A DNA stretch of 64,000 nucleotides from AEGEAN-183 sp045563675. Lineage in GTDB: Bacteria; Pseudomonadota; Gammaproteobacteria; Magnimaribacterales; Magnimaribacteraceae. The notes under the pieces were generated by a model, which was not told the DNA's origin, searched no databases, and saw only the letters and a program-made list of their open reading frames with translations. Both the position numbers and the translations under genes were made by a program. Positions 57,577-64,000 of this stretch are shown in pieces (position 1 is the first letter of the stretch; the number at the start of each line of letters is the position of its first letter). Location of the stretch: the NCBI GenBank assembly GCA_045563675.1, contig JBJLIX010000002.1, positions 558,001 to 622,000 on the forward strand, in the 5' to 3' direction.

Positions 57577-58083
57577 TTAAGTTTTTATACATCTTCTTCT
57601 ATAAGCTCTTAAAAGAAAGAATATTAAAGGCCAAGACAGCGAGTTTAAAAGGGAATACCAAAGGGATGATATTACATAGTCTTTATCTGCTAGAGTTAAT
57701 GAATTGGGATTTATATCATTAAAATCAATAGCTAGTAATATTTTAATAGAAAAGAAGACTAAAAAAATTACCAAACACTGTTGAATAAATGTAAAAGGTC
57801 TAAATTGATAGAAGTATCTTTGAGAAAAGTAAGAAATTATTAATAAAATTAAGGGGTACATCCCCAACAATGTTCCATTTATAAGATCTAAAAGAAATCC
57901 AAAAACTAATACAAAAAGCAAATTTATCTTCTCTGGAAGAGCAATGTTCCAGTAAATAAAGCATAAAATTAAAAGCGCGGGTTTAATTTCATTTATGGAT
58001 ATAGGAAATGAAAACAAATCAATTATTAAAAAAATAATTAAGCTTAATGAAATGAATAAATTATCTCTTAAAGGCTTGGACAT
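57577..58083 (-). CDS. mreD: Rod-shape protein MreD
   Basis: MreD is a small inner-membrane part of the elongasome. The 168-residue protein has five to six membrane helices and the family element F-G-F-L-L-D-L-I-N-G-T-L-L-G-M-Y-P-L (about 60-77). It starts 8 bp after mreC. Sequence similarity in the family is low, so context (mreB-mreC-mreD) is an important support. Confidence 0.93.
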   Translation of the reverse strand: MSKPLRDNLFISLSLIIFLIIDLFSFPISINEIKPALLILCFIYWNIALPEKINLLFVLVFGFLLDLINGTLLGMYPLILLIISYFSQRYFYQFRPFTFIQQCLVIFLVFFSIKILLAIDFNDINPNSLTLADKDYVISSLWYSLLNSLSWPLIFFLLRAYRRRCIKT

Positions 58084-58091
58084 AACTTAAA

Positions 58092-58946
58092 TCATTTAGT
58101 AAAGACAAGAAAATATTCTTGCCCTTTTGGGAGGTCTAATAAATCGACCTCTATAGTTAAATAGTCATTATCTGGTGATTCTTTAATTGAAGAAATAGTT
58201 CCTACTAGATGATTTTGAGGAAATAATTCTCCTAAACCAGAAGAATACAATTTTTCACCTGATTCAAAAGATGCAGTCTTTTTGATGTTAATCAAAGACC
58301 CTTTCCTTCCAATTCCCTGCCCTTTAAGAATACCATGGAGTCTGTTTTTAGAGGATATAACAGGAATAAGAAATTCAGGATGATAAGATAGAGCAACTTC
58401 TATATTATTTATCCCTAAAGAAGTTATCTTGCCTATAATCCCTTGCTTAGATAAAACAGCCTGATTAGTTTGAATTAATGAGTTTGGGTCCTCAACTTCA
58501 ATTACTAAAATTGGCTTCATTGGATTTAAAGACAAGTGTCTCTTTTGCCCCAAGAGATAAGCACTCTCATCTATTTTAGTGCTCTCCCATAAAAGCTGGA
58601 GTTCTTGATTTCTTTTAGTTAAGTCTTCAATTTGTGAAGTTATTAAAGTTAGTTTATTTAATCTTTTCTTATATTCTTCAAGCTCTTTCTTTAAATCTTG
58701 ATTACTTTTTCGCAACTCTATCATTTTCCGTAAGACCCTAGAGGGCGCTTCTACAATTAAATATAGAGGGGCAATAATGTCATGAGCAAAACCTCTTACA
58801 TACTTTGAAGTTTGATATCTACTATCTATAAGTATTAAAAGAATGCATATTAAAAAAGCAAGAATAAATTTAGTAGGGCTAATTGGCCTTACAGCAAATA
58901 TAGCTTCACTAGTAATTTTTGAAACTTTATGATCATCAGCTCTCAC
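58092..58946 (-). CDS. mreC: Rod-shape protein MreC
   Basis: MreC is a bitopic periplasmic scaffold that links MreB to PBP2-RodA. The 284-residue protein has a membrane helix (about 26-44), a coiled coil (about 75-115) and the beta-barrel domain with V-L-S-K-Q-G-I-I-G-K-I, S-S-K-N-R-L-H-G-I-L-K-G and S-S-G-L-G-E-L-F-P. Length is normal. It starts 45 bp after mreB. Confidence 0.95.
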   Translation of the reverse strand: MRADDHKVSKITSEAIFAVRPISPTKFILAFLICILLILIDSRYQTSKYVRGFAHDIIAPLYLIVEAPSRVLRKMIELRKSNQDLKKELEEYKKRLNKLTLITSQIEDLTKRNQELQLLWESTKIDESAYLLGQKRHLSLNPMKPILVIEVEDPNSLIQTNQAVLSKQGIIGKITSLGINNIEVALSYHPEFLIPVISSKNRLHGILKGQGIGRKGSLINIKKTASFESGEKLYSSGLGELFPQNHLVGTISSIKESPDNDYLTIEVDLLDLPKGQEYFLVFTK

Positions 58947-58991
58947 GAACTAGATGATACAAAGCAAATGAAATAAAGAGAAATCTTTTTT

Positions 58992-60029
58992 TTATTCAGT
59001 AGAAAGGAGATCAATGTCATATTTATCCATAATTTCTAGAGCCCTTCCCCCTCCTCTTGCAACACAAGTAAGAGGATCTTCTGCAATTATAACTGGAACA
59101 CCTGTTTGGCTAGATATCAAGACATCTAACTCTCTAAGCATAGCCCCTCCCCCAGTTAAGACTATTCCTCTTTCTGAAATGTCTGCACTTAATTCTGGTG
59201 GTGAGGATTCAAGAGCAGATCTTATAGACTGAACAATTGAAGAAAGAGGTTCCAGCATTGCGTCATAGATTTGTTTGCTTTCCATAGTAAAAGTAACGGG
59301 TGTCCCTTCAGCTAAATTTCTACCTCTAACTTCCATTTCCAGATTTTTTGCATCAGGAGATGCAGCTCCAATTTCATGCTTTATTCTTTCTGCTGTAGCA
59401 TCCCCTACTAATACACCTTGATTTCTTCTGACGTAAGAAATGACTGATTCATCTAACCTATCCCCACCAACCTTAAGAGAATTTGAATAAACAACACCAT
59501 TTAAAGCAAGAATTGCTATTTCAGTTGTTCCACCACCAATATCAACTACCATTGATCCGCTAGCTTCTTCAACAGGTAATCCAGCCCCTATAGCAGCTGC
59601 CATAGGCTCTTCTATAAGACGAACTTCTCTAGCACCGGCTTTTAAAACTGATTCCCTAATAGCTCTTCTCTCGACTTGAGTGGACTGACACGGAACACAA
59701 ACTAATATTCTTGGGCTAGGACGAATATAGCTATCTTCGTGAACAGCTTGAATAAAATGCTTTAACATCTCTTCAGTAACCTGAAAGTCGGCTATAACAC
59801 CATCTTTAAGAGGTCTAATAGCTGCAATATTTCCTGGAGTCCTACCAAGCATCTTTTTAGCCTCTAAACCAACTGCTACAACAGTCCTTTGGCCTGCTAC
59901 TGTTTTAATAGCAACGACAGAAGGTTCATCAAGGATTATTCCCTTATCTCTAACGTAAACAAGGGTATTTGCGGTACCTAAATCTATGGAGAGATCGTTA
60001 GAAAATAATCCCTTTAAGCGTTTTAACAT
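58992..60029 (-). CDS. mreB: Rod-shape determining actin homologue MreB
   Basis: MreB forms membrane filaments that steer side-wall synthesis. The 345-residue protein has D-L-S-I-D-L-G-T-A-N-T-L-V-Y (13-26), the second phosphate loop V-D-I-G-G-G-T-T-E-I-A, I-V-L-T-G-G-G-A-M-L-R and a length equal to E. coli MreB (347). The N-terminal amphipathic stretch M-L-K-R-L-K-G-L-F-S is present. With mreC and mreD complete, the cell is presumably rod-shaped or curved. Confidence 0.98.
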   Translation of the reverse strand: MLKRLKGLFSNDLSIDLGTANTLVYVRDKGIILDEPSVVAIKTVAGQRTVVAVGLEAKKMLGRTPGNIAAIRPLKDGVIADFQVTEEMLKHFIQAVHEDSYIRPSPRILVCVPCQSTQVERRAIRESVLKAGAREVRLIEEPMAAAIGAGLPVEEASGSMVVDIGGGTTEIAILALNGVVYSNSLKVGGDRLDESVISYVRRNQGVLVGDATAERIKHEIGAASPDAKNLEMEVRGRNLAEGTPVTFTMESKQIYDAMLEPLSSIVQSIRSALESSPPELSADISERGIVLTGGGAMLRELDVLISSQTGVPVIIAEDPLTCVARGGGRALEIMDKYDIDLLSTE

Positions 60030-60064
60030 TAATTACCTTGAGCGTTTAGTAAAAAAAGAGAGTT

Positions 60065-60093
60065 ACTCTAGCAATTGCTTAGTTTTAGAGCAA
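60065..60093 (-). promoter_or_regulatory. mreBCD promoter
   Basis: The minus strand has TTGCTC (60088-60093), a 17-bp spacer and TAGAGT (60065-60070), about 36 bases before the mreB ATG. Both hexamers match consensus at four positions and the spacing is ideal. It lies in the 115-bp divergent region shared with gatC. Confidence 0.4.
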
Positions 60094-60128
60094 GGAACAA
60101 TGTGATACATTGCCTCCTTTTTTCAGCT

Positions 60129-60134
60129 TATACT
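60129..60134 (+). promoter_or_regulatory. gatCAB -10 box, near-leaderless
   Basis: TATACT lies ten bases before the gatC ATG, so transcription would begin only about three or four bases upstream of the start codon. No Shine-Dalgarno is seen before gatC. The -35 region is poor. The arrangement suggests a leaderless or nearly leaderless mRNA. Confidence 0.35.
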
Positions 60135-60144
60135 ATCAATTCAA

Positions 60145-60441
60145 ATGTCTCTTAAAGATAAAGATCTAGAACAAATAGCTTATCTAGCTAGAATTAATAT
60201 TGAAAAATCAAAATTTCCCTCATTAAAGGGAGAGCTAGAAAGCATACTGAGCTTAGTAGCTAGTATGAACTCTGTAGACACTAAATCTATTAAACCTCTC
60301 TCACATCCTTTAGATCTTTCACAACCTTTGAGGGAAGATAAGGTAACAGAAGAAAACGATAGAGAAAATTTACAAAGTAATGCTCCGTCAAAAGAAAAAG
60401 GTCTATTTTTAGTTCCTAAGGTATTAGAAGACGAAGATTAA
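60145..60441 (+). CDS. gatC: Asp/Glu-tRNA amidotransferase subunit GatC
   Basis: GatC stabilises GatA and bridges it to GatB. The 98-residue protein shows the family pattern I-A-Y-L-A-R-I-N-I (11-19) and L-R-E-D-K-V near residue 68, with P-x-V-L-E-D at the end. It is one base before gatA. Length is typical (95-100). Confidence 0.95.
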   Translation: MSLKDKDLEQIAYLARINIEKSKFPSLKGELESILSLVASMNSVDTKSIKPLSHPLDLSQPLREDKVTEENDRENLQSNAPSKEKGLFLVPKVLEDED

Positions 60442-60442
60442 A

Positions 60443-61906
60443 ATGTCAGAATTCTACAAACTATCTATAAAAGAGAAATTAGAAGGTCTAAAAAGTGGAA
60501 GCTTTTCAAGCTTGGAGATAACCAATAGTTATTTGGAAAGAATTAAGTCTTTAGATAATAAAATTAATAGTTTTATTACCCTAACTGAGAGTGAGGCAAT
60601 TGAAAGTGCTAAAGAATCTGATAAGAGATATAAAAACAAAGAAAACTTACCTCTTGATGGAATTCCAATAGCACATAAAGACATATTCTGCACAAAAGGA
60701 GTTCTAACTACATGCGGATCAAAAATGTTAGAAAATTTCTTATCTCCATATTCTTCAACTGTAACCAGGAAATTTGAAGAGAGTGGATCTATAGTTTTAG
60801 GAAAGACTAATATGGATGAATTTGCGATGGGATCATCTAATGAAACTAGCTTTTTTGGGCCAGTAATGAATCCCTGGAAATTAAACCACGTCCCTGGGGG
60901 GTCTTCAGGAGGTTCAGCAGCATGTGTTTCAGCTGGGTTTGCATCAGGAGCTACTGCTACAGACACTGGCGGTTCAATAAGACAACCAGCTGCCCTTTGT
61001 GGCTTAACGGGCATTAAACCAACTTATGGAAGAGTTTCAAGATACGGAATGATCGCCTTCGCTTCTAGTCTCGACCAAGCAGGAGTATTAACAAAGAATG
61101 CTGAAGATGCTGCTTATATGCTTTCTGTAATGTCAGGACATGACTCAAAAGATTCAACGAGCTTAAATGTAGAAGTCCCAGATTATACAAAGGAAATAGA
61201 GCAGGATATAAAGGGGATGAAAATAGGATTACCTAAACAATTCTTTTCTATGAGCTTACCTTCCTACGTTGAAAAGAGCATTGAAGAATCTCTAAAGGTT
61301 TTTAAAAAACTTGGAGTGGAAATAAAAGACATAGATCTCCCTCATATTGATTTATCTTTACCTGTTTATTATGTAATAGCACCTGCTGAGTGCTCCGCTA
61401 ACCTATCAAGGTATGATGGGGTTAAGTTTGGATATAGATGTGAGGATCCAAAGAATTTGGAAGATCTATATATGAGAACTAGAGAAGAAGGTTTTGGTTC
61501 TGAAGTTAAAAGAAGAATCTTAATTGGTACTTATGCTTTATCTGCAGGCTACTATGATGCTTATTATTTAAAAGCTCAAAAATGTAGAAGACTTATAGCT
61601 GAAGATTTTAAGAAAGCGTTTAAGGATGTTGACCTAATACTTTCTCCCACTGCACCTGACACAGCTTTTTCATTAGGTGAAAAATCTACAGATCCAGTTG
61701 AGATGTATAAACAAGATATCTTTACAATACCTGCAAATCTAGCTGGGCTTCCAGGTATCTCTATTCCTTGTGGTATAAATGATGGTTTGCCATTAGGACT
61801 TCAATTAGTTTCTAATAATATAGAAGAAAGTAAACTTTTACGTGCATCTCATCAGTTTCAACTCAACACAGACTGGCATCTTGCCTGGCCAGAAATGGGG
61901 TCATGA
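60443..61906 (+). CDS. gatA: Asp/Glu-tRNA amidotransferase subunit GatA
   Basis: GatA releases ammonia from glutamine for transamidation of Glu-tRNA-Gln or Asp-tRNA-Asn. The 487-residue amidase has the Ser-cisSer-Lys triad: the Lys in P-I-A-H-K-D (about 72-77), the Ser pair in P-G-G-S-S-G-G-S-A-A and D-T-G-G-S-I-R-Q-P-A-A. It overlaps gatB by 4 bp. Length is normal. Confidence 0.98.
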   Translation: MSEFYKLSIKEKLEGLKSGSFSSLEITNSYLERIKSLDNKINSFITLTESEAIESAKESDKRYKNKENLPLDGIPIAHKDIFCTKGVLTTCGSKMLENFLSPYSSTVTRKFEESGSIVLGKTNMDEFAMGSSNETSFFGPVMNPWKLNHVPGGSSGGSAACVSAGFASGATATDTGGSIRQPAALCGLTGIKPTYGRVSRYGMIAFASSLDQAGVLTKNAEDAAYMLSVMSGHDSKDSTSLNVEVPDYTKEIEQDIKGMKIGLPKQFFSMSLPSYVEKSIEESLKVFKKLGVEIKDIDLPHIDLSLPVYYVIAPAECSANLSRYDGVKFGYRCEDPKNLEDLYMRTREEGFGSEVKRRILIGTYALSAGYYDAYYLKAQKCRRLIAEDFKKAFKDVDLILSPTAPDTAFSLGEKSTDPVEMYKQDIFTIPANLAGLPGISIPCGINDGLPLGLQLVSNNIEESKLLRASHQFQLNTDWHLAWPEMGS

Positions 61907-63351
61907 ATAAAAACAATATAGAGTGGGAATCAGTAATTGGACTTGAAGTACATGTCCAACTGGCAACAAAATCAAAAATATTTTCAGGGGCTAGCACTTC
62001 CTTCGGATCATCTCCCAACACACAAGCATGCAATATTGATCTTGGGATGCCAGGAGTTTTACCTGTCCTAAACGAAAAGGTCTTGAGAATGGCCGTTAAA
62101 TTCGGTTTGGCTATTAATGCTAACATCAACAGCCCTACTCAATTTGCTAGAAAAAATTATTTCTACCCTGATTTACCTAAAGGGTATCAAATAAGTCAAC
62201 TGGATAACCCTATAGTAGAAGGTGGAAACTTAGAAATAAATTTAGGAGATGGCAAAAAGAAAACTATAGGCATAACTAGAGCGCATCTTGAGGAGGATGC
62301 AGGTAAATCTCTTCATGAAAATTTTGAAGGTCTAACTGGTGTAGATCTAAATAGAGCTGGGACTCCTTTGCTTGAAATAGTTTCTGAACCAGAGATTAGC
62401 TCTTCTGAAGAAGCTGTAGCTTACTTAAAAAAAATTCATTCTATTATTAGGTACTTAGAAATATCAGATGGGAATATGGCAGAAGGATCTATGAGATGCG
62501 ATGCAAATGTATCCGTAAGAAGAAAAGGTGAAAAGGAACTGGGAATAAGAACAGAAACAAAAAATGTAAACTCTTTCAAATTTGTTGAGAAAGCAATAAA
62601 ACATGAAATTAAAAGACAGATAGGTTTGTTGGAATCTGGGAAGGCCATAATTCAAGAAACCAGACTCTATGATTCTGTGGCAGATGAAACCAGACCTATG
62701 AGATCAAAAGAATTTGCTAATGATTACAGATACTTTCCTGAACCTGATCTACTTCCAGTAGTCTTAGAAAATTCTTTCATTCAATCTATACAAAAGGAAA
62801 TGCCTGAATTACCAGAGGAAAAGATGAAAAGATTTATTAGTGAATATAGCCTATCTGAATATGATGCTGAAGTACTGTCTGTAGATTTAAACCTCTCTAA
62901 GTATTTTGAGGAAGTGGTAAATATTACTAATGATCCTAAGTTAACTGCAAACTGGGTTATGGGAGAATTATCGGCTTTTTTGAATAAAGAAAACCTGAGT
63001 ATCAACGAAACAAAGGTTGAAGCTAGGTTGATGGGGCAACTTCTTAACAAGATTAAGGACTCAACTATTTCAGGCAAGATAGCCAAGGAAGTCTTTGAAG
63101 AGATGTGGGCAACTAAAAAAGGACCAGAAGAAATTATTGAAGGAAAAGGACTTCAACAAATGACTGATTCTAATGAGATAGAAAATATTATCGGTCAAGT
63201 TCTAGAAGAAAATCCAAAACAATTAAAACAATATAAAGAAGGTAAAGAAAAACTTTTAGGTTTTTTTGTTGGTCAAATCATGAAAGCTACTAGCGGTAAA
63301 GCAAACCCAGGCCAAGTAAACAAATTACTAAAAGAGAAATTAAAAGAATAA
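61903..63351 (+). CDS. gatB: Asp/Glu-tRNA amidotransferase subunit GatB
   Basis: GatB activates the mischarged amino acid and binds tRNA. The 482-residue protein has E-S-V-I-G-L-E-V-H-V-Q-L, F-Y-P-D-L-P-K-G-Y-Q-I-S-Q, the L-E-E-D-A-G-K motif and R-C-D-A-N-V-S-V, then a helical and YqeY tail domain. Together with the AspRS signatures at 7048-8823 it probably makes Asn-tRNA as well as or instead of Gln-tRNA. Its stop lies inside the end of the convergent regulator gene (12-bp overlap). Confidence 0.98.
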   Translation: MNKNNIEWESVIGLEVHVQLATKSKIFSGASTSFGSSPNTQACNIDLGMPGVLPVLNEKVLRMAVKFGLAINANINSPTQFARKNYFYPDLPKGYQISQLDNPIVEGGNLEINLGDGKKKTIGITRAHLEEDAGKSLHENFEGLTGVDLNRAGTPLLEIVSEPEISSSEEAVAYLKKIHSIIRYLEISDGNMAEGSMRCDANVSVRRKGEKELGIRTETKNVNSFKFVEKAIKHEIKRQIGLLESGKAIIQETRLYDSVADETRPMRSKEFANDYRYFPEPDLLPVVLENSFIQSIQKEMPELPEEKMKRFISEYSLSEYDAEVLSVDLNLSKYFEEVVNITNDPKLTANWVMGELSAFLNKENLSINETKVEARLMGQLLNKIKDSTISGKIAKEVFEEMWATKKGPEEIIEGKGLQQMTDSNEIENIIGQVLEENPKQLKQYKEGKEKLLGFFVGQIMKATSGKANPGQVNKLLKEKLKE

Positions 63352-63924
63352 TCTATCTTGTAGATGTAAATTAAGCATATTCCTAAAATCTCTAAGAATC
63401 TTTGCTCTCTCATCCCTTGGTTGATGCACTACGTGGTCTATAAAACCAAAGAAACTTAAAATAAATAGATCAGTTTGCCTATCCAAAACATTTGCTGTTT
63501 TCCCTGGCCAGCCTTTATTAATAATCTGCTTAATTTTTTTTGCTAAGGCCTTTTTATTCTTTTCTCTAAATTCAAGACATACAGGGATAAAACTGCATAC
63601 TTCCCAATGAAGATCAGCATCAGGGCCTAGATTTAGAACAAAATTTTCTAAGAATGTATCAAAAACTTTCTTAAAATCTCCAGGAGTTTTAGCTTTCTTT
63701 ATATCTTTATCTAGAGCTCTATAGGTTGTTTGCCAGTTATCTTTTTGTTGAAGTAAAAAGATATCTTCCATGGAGGAGTAATATTTAGTTATCTCCGAAA
63801 AATCTACGCTAAGTTCTTTGGATATAGATAAAAGACTAACAACATCTACTTTCTTATCCCTTCGAACAGACTTAACAGCTTGTTTTACTATCTTATCCTT
63901 TAATTGAATTTCGTTATCAGTCAT
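63340..63924 (-). CDS. Putative TetR-family-like transcriptional regulator
   Basis: The 194-residue, all-helical protein has an N-terminal segment (about 10-60) that fits a TetR helix-turn-helix: a helix I-V-K-Q-A-V-K-S-V, a turn region V-V-S-L-L-S-I-S-K-E-L and the recognition-like S-E-I-T-K-Y-Y-S-S-M-E-D-I-F. TetR proteins usually show F-Y-x-Y-F-x-x-K-E there, so this is divergent. The rest (60-190) would be the ligand and dimer domain. It starts within the last codon of an upstream partial gene, so it is part of that operon. The ligand is unknown. Confidence 0.5.
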   Translation of the reverse strand: MTDNEIQLKDKIVKQAVKSVRRDKKVDVVSLLSISKELSVDFSEITKYYSSMEDIFLLQQKDNWQTTYRALDKDIKKAKTPGDFKKVFDTFLENFVLNLGPDADLHWEVCSFIPVCLEFREKNKKALAKKIKQIINKGWPGKTANVLDRQTDLFILSFFGFIDHVVHQPRDERAKILRDFRNMLNLHLQDRLFF

Positions 63925-64000
63925 TTATTGTAACCTAGATGAAAGTCATCCTTGACTAAGACACCCATGATAGCATCATCCATTCTTAGGTAATAAACAT
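63921..64000 (-). CDS. Partial unrecognised protein, C-terminal end
   Basis: An open frame enters from the right edge and ends in TGA overlapping the start of the TetR-like gene (ATGA). Only the last 26 codons are visible, including M-D-D-A-I-M-G-V-L-V-K-D-D-F-H-L-G-Y-N-K. I do not recognise the family. The tight coupling suggests it is a real gene whose expression is linked to the regulator. Confidence 0.45.
   Translation of the reverse strand, partial: VYYLRMDDAIMGVLVKDDFHLGYNK

Noticed and set aside
1..64000. Integrated prophage, insertion sequence or genomic island
   Set aside because: No integrase, transposase, att-like repeats or composition breaks were seen; gene order follows conserved core neighbourhoods throughout.

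Overview
The window looks like a chromosomal segment of a streamlined, AT-rich gammaproteobacterium. The protein families and gene neighbourhoods (pyrG-kdsA-eno-ftsB-ispDF-surE-pcm; sspA-petCBA-rpsI-rplM-degS/algW-hisD-hisG-murA; kdsD-lptC-lptB-rpoN; gatCAB against mreBCD; rsmI-rnpB-mraZ) follow a Pseudomonas-like ancestral order, but many members are missing at each locus and spacers are mostly under 30 bp. That pattern fits a free-living, genome-reduced marine lineage such as SAR86 or a relative; this is inference and no database was consulted. No prophage, insertion sequence, CRISPR array or rRNA was seen.

Layout. 1-1214 (minus): start of a HIT protein, DUF1543, DUF3147, CrcB fluoride channel, tRNA-Lys. 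1246-9121 (minus): a long fmdB-like/aspS/yebC/nuclease/ybgC/tolQRAB/pal/cpoB operon, with a small PD-(D/E)XK nuclease exactly where ruvCAB normally sits. 9218-12509: proS (without its editing domain), recA under a strong LexA box, pncC, fdxA. 12490-20173 (minus): DUF368, pcm, surE, ispF, ispD, ftsB, eno, kdsA, pyrG. 20258-23092 (minus): dnaB, rplI, rpsR and an rpsF with a tandem-repeat tail. 23174-39480 (minus): the division and cell-wall (dcw) cluster in the unusual order mraZ-rsmH-ftsL-ftsQ-ftsA-ftsZ-ftsI-murE-murF-mraY-murD-ftsW-murG-murC-ddl. 39510-42000: a four-repeat MraZ operator, the RNase P RNA gene, and the divergent rsmI / short lpoA pair. 42003-50539: sspA, cytochrome bc1, rpsI-rplM, degS-like protease, hisD, hisG, murA. 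50560-57556: orphan mlaC, a Na+/Ca2+-type exchanger, kdsD, an lptC gene that appears to end in half an LptA, lptB, rpoN and a shortened YhdP/AsmA-like gene. 57577-64000: mreDCB, gatCAB, a TetR-like regulator and a partial unknown gene.

The genes form a coherent envelope and growth programme: peptidoglycan precursor synthesis and polymerisation (murA, dcw, lpoA), septation (ftsLBQAZIW), elongation (mreBCD), outer-membrane energisation (Tol-Pal), LPS core sugar synthesis and export (kdsA, kdsD, lptC/A, lptB), phospholipid and lipid-carrier traffic (mlaC, YhdP-like, DUF368), plus respiration (bc1) and translation. Translation includes an indirect tRNA-Asn/Gln route through GatCAB and an AspRS with non-discriminating signatures. 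The most interesting points are condensations of normally multi-gene systems: a phage-type nuclease in place of ruvCAB, an LptC-LptA fusion, a rearranged dcw cluster with a lipoprotein-like FtsQ, ProRS without its editing domain, cysteine-free FmdB, minimal LpoA, TolA and YhdP, and apparently leaderless starts. Intergenic stretches over 300 bases: only 39481-39995, which holds the MraZ operator, rnpB and its promoter.
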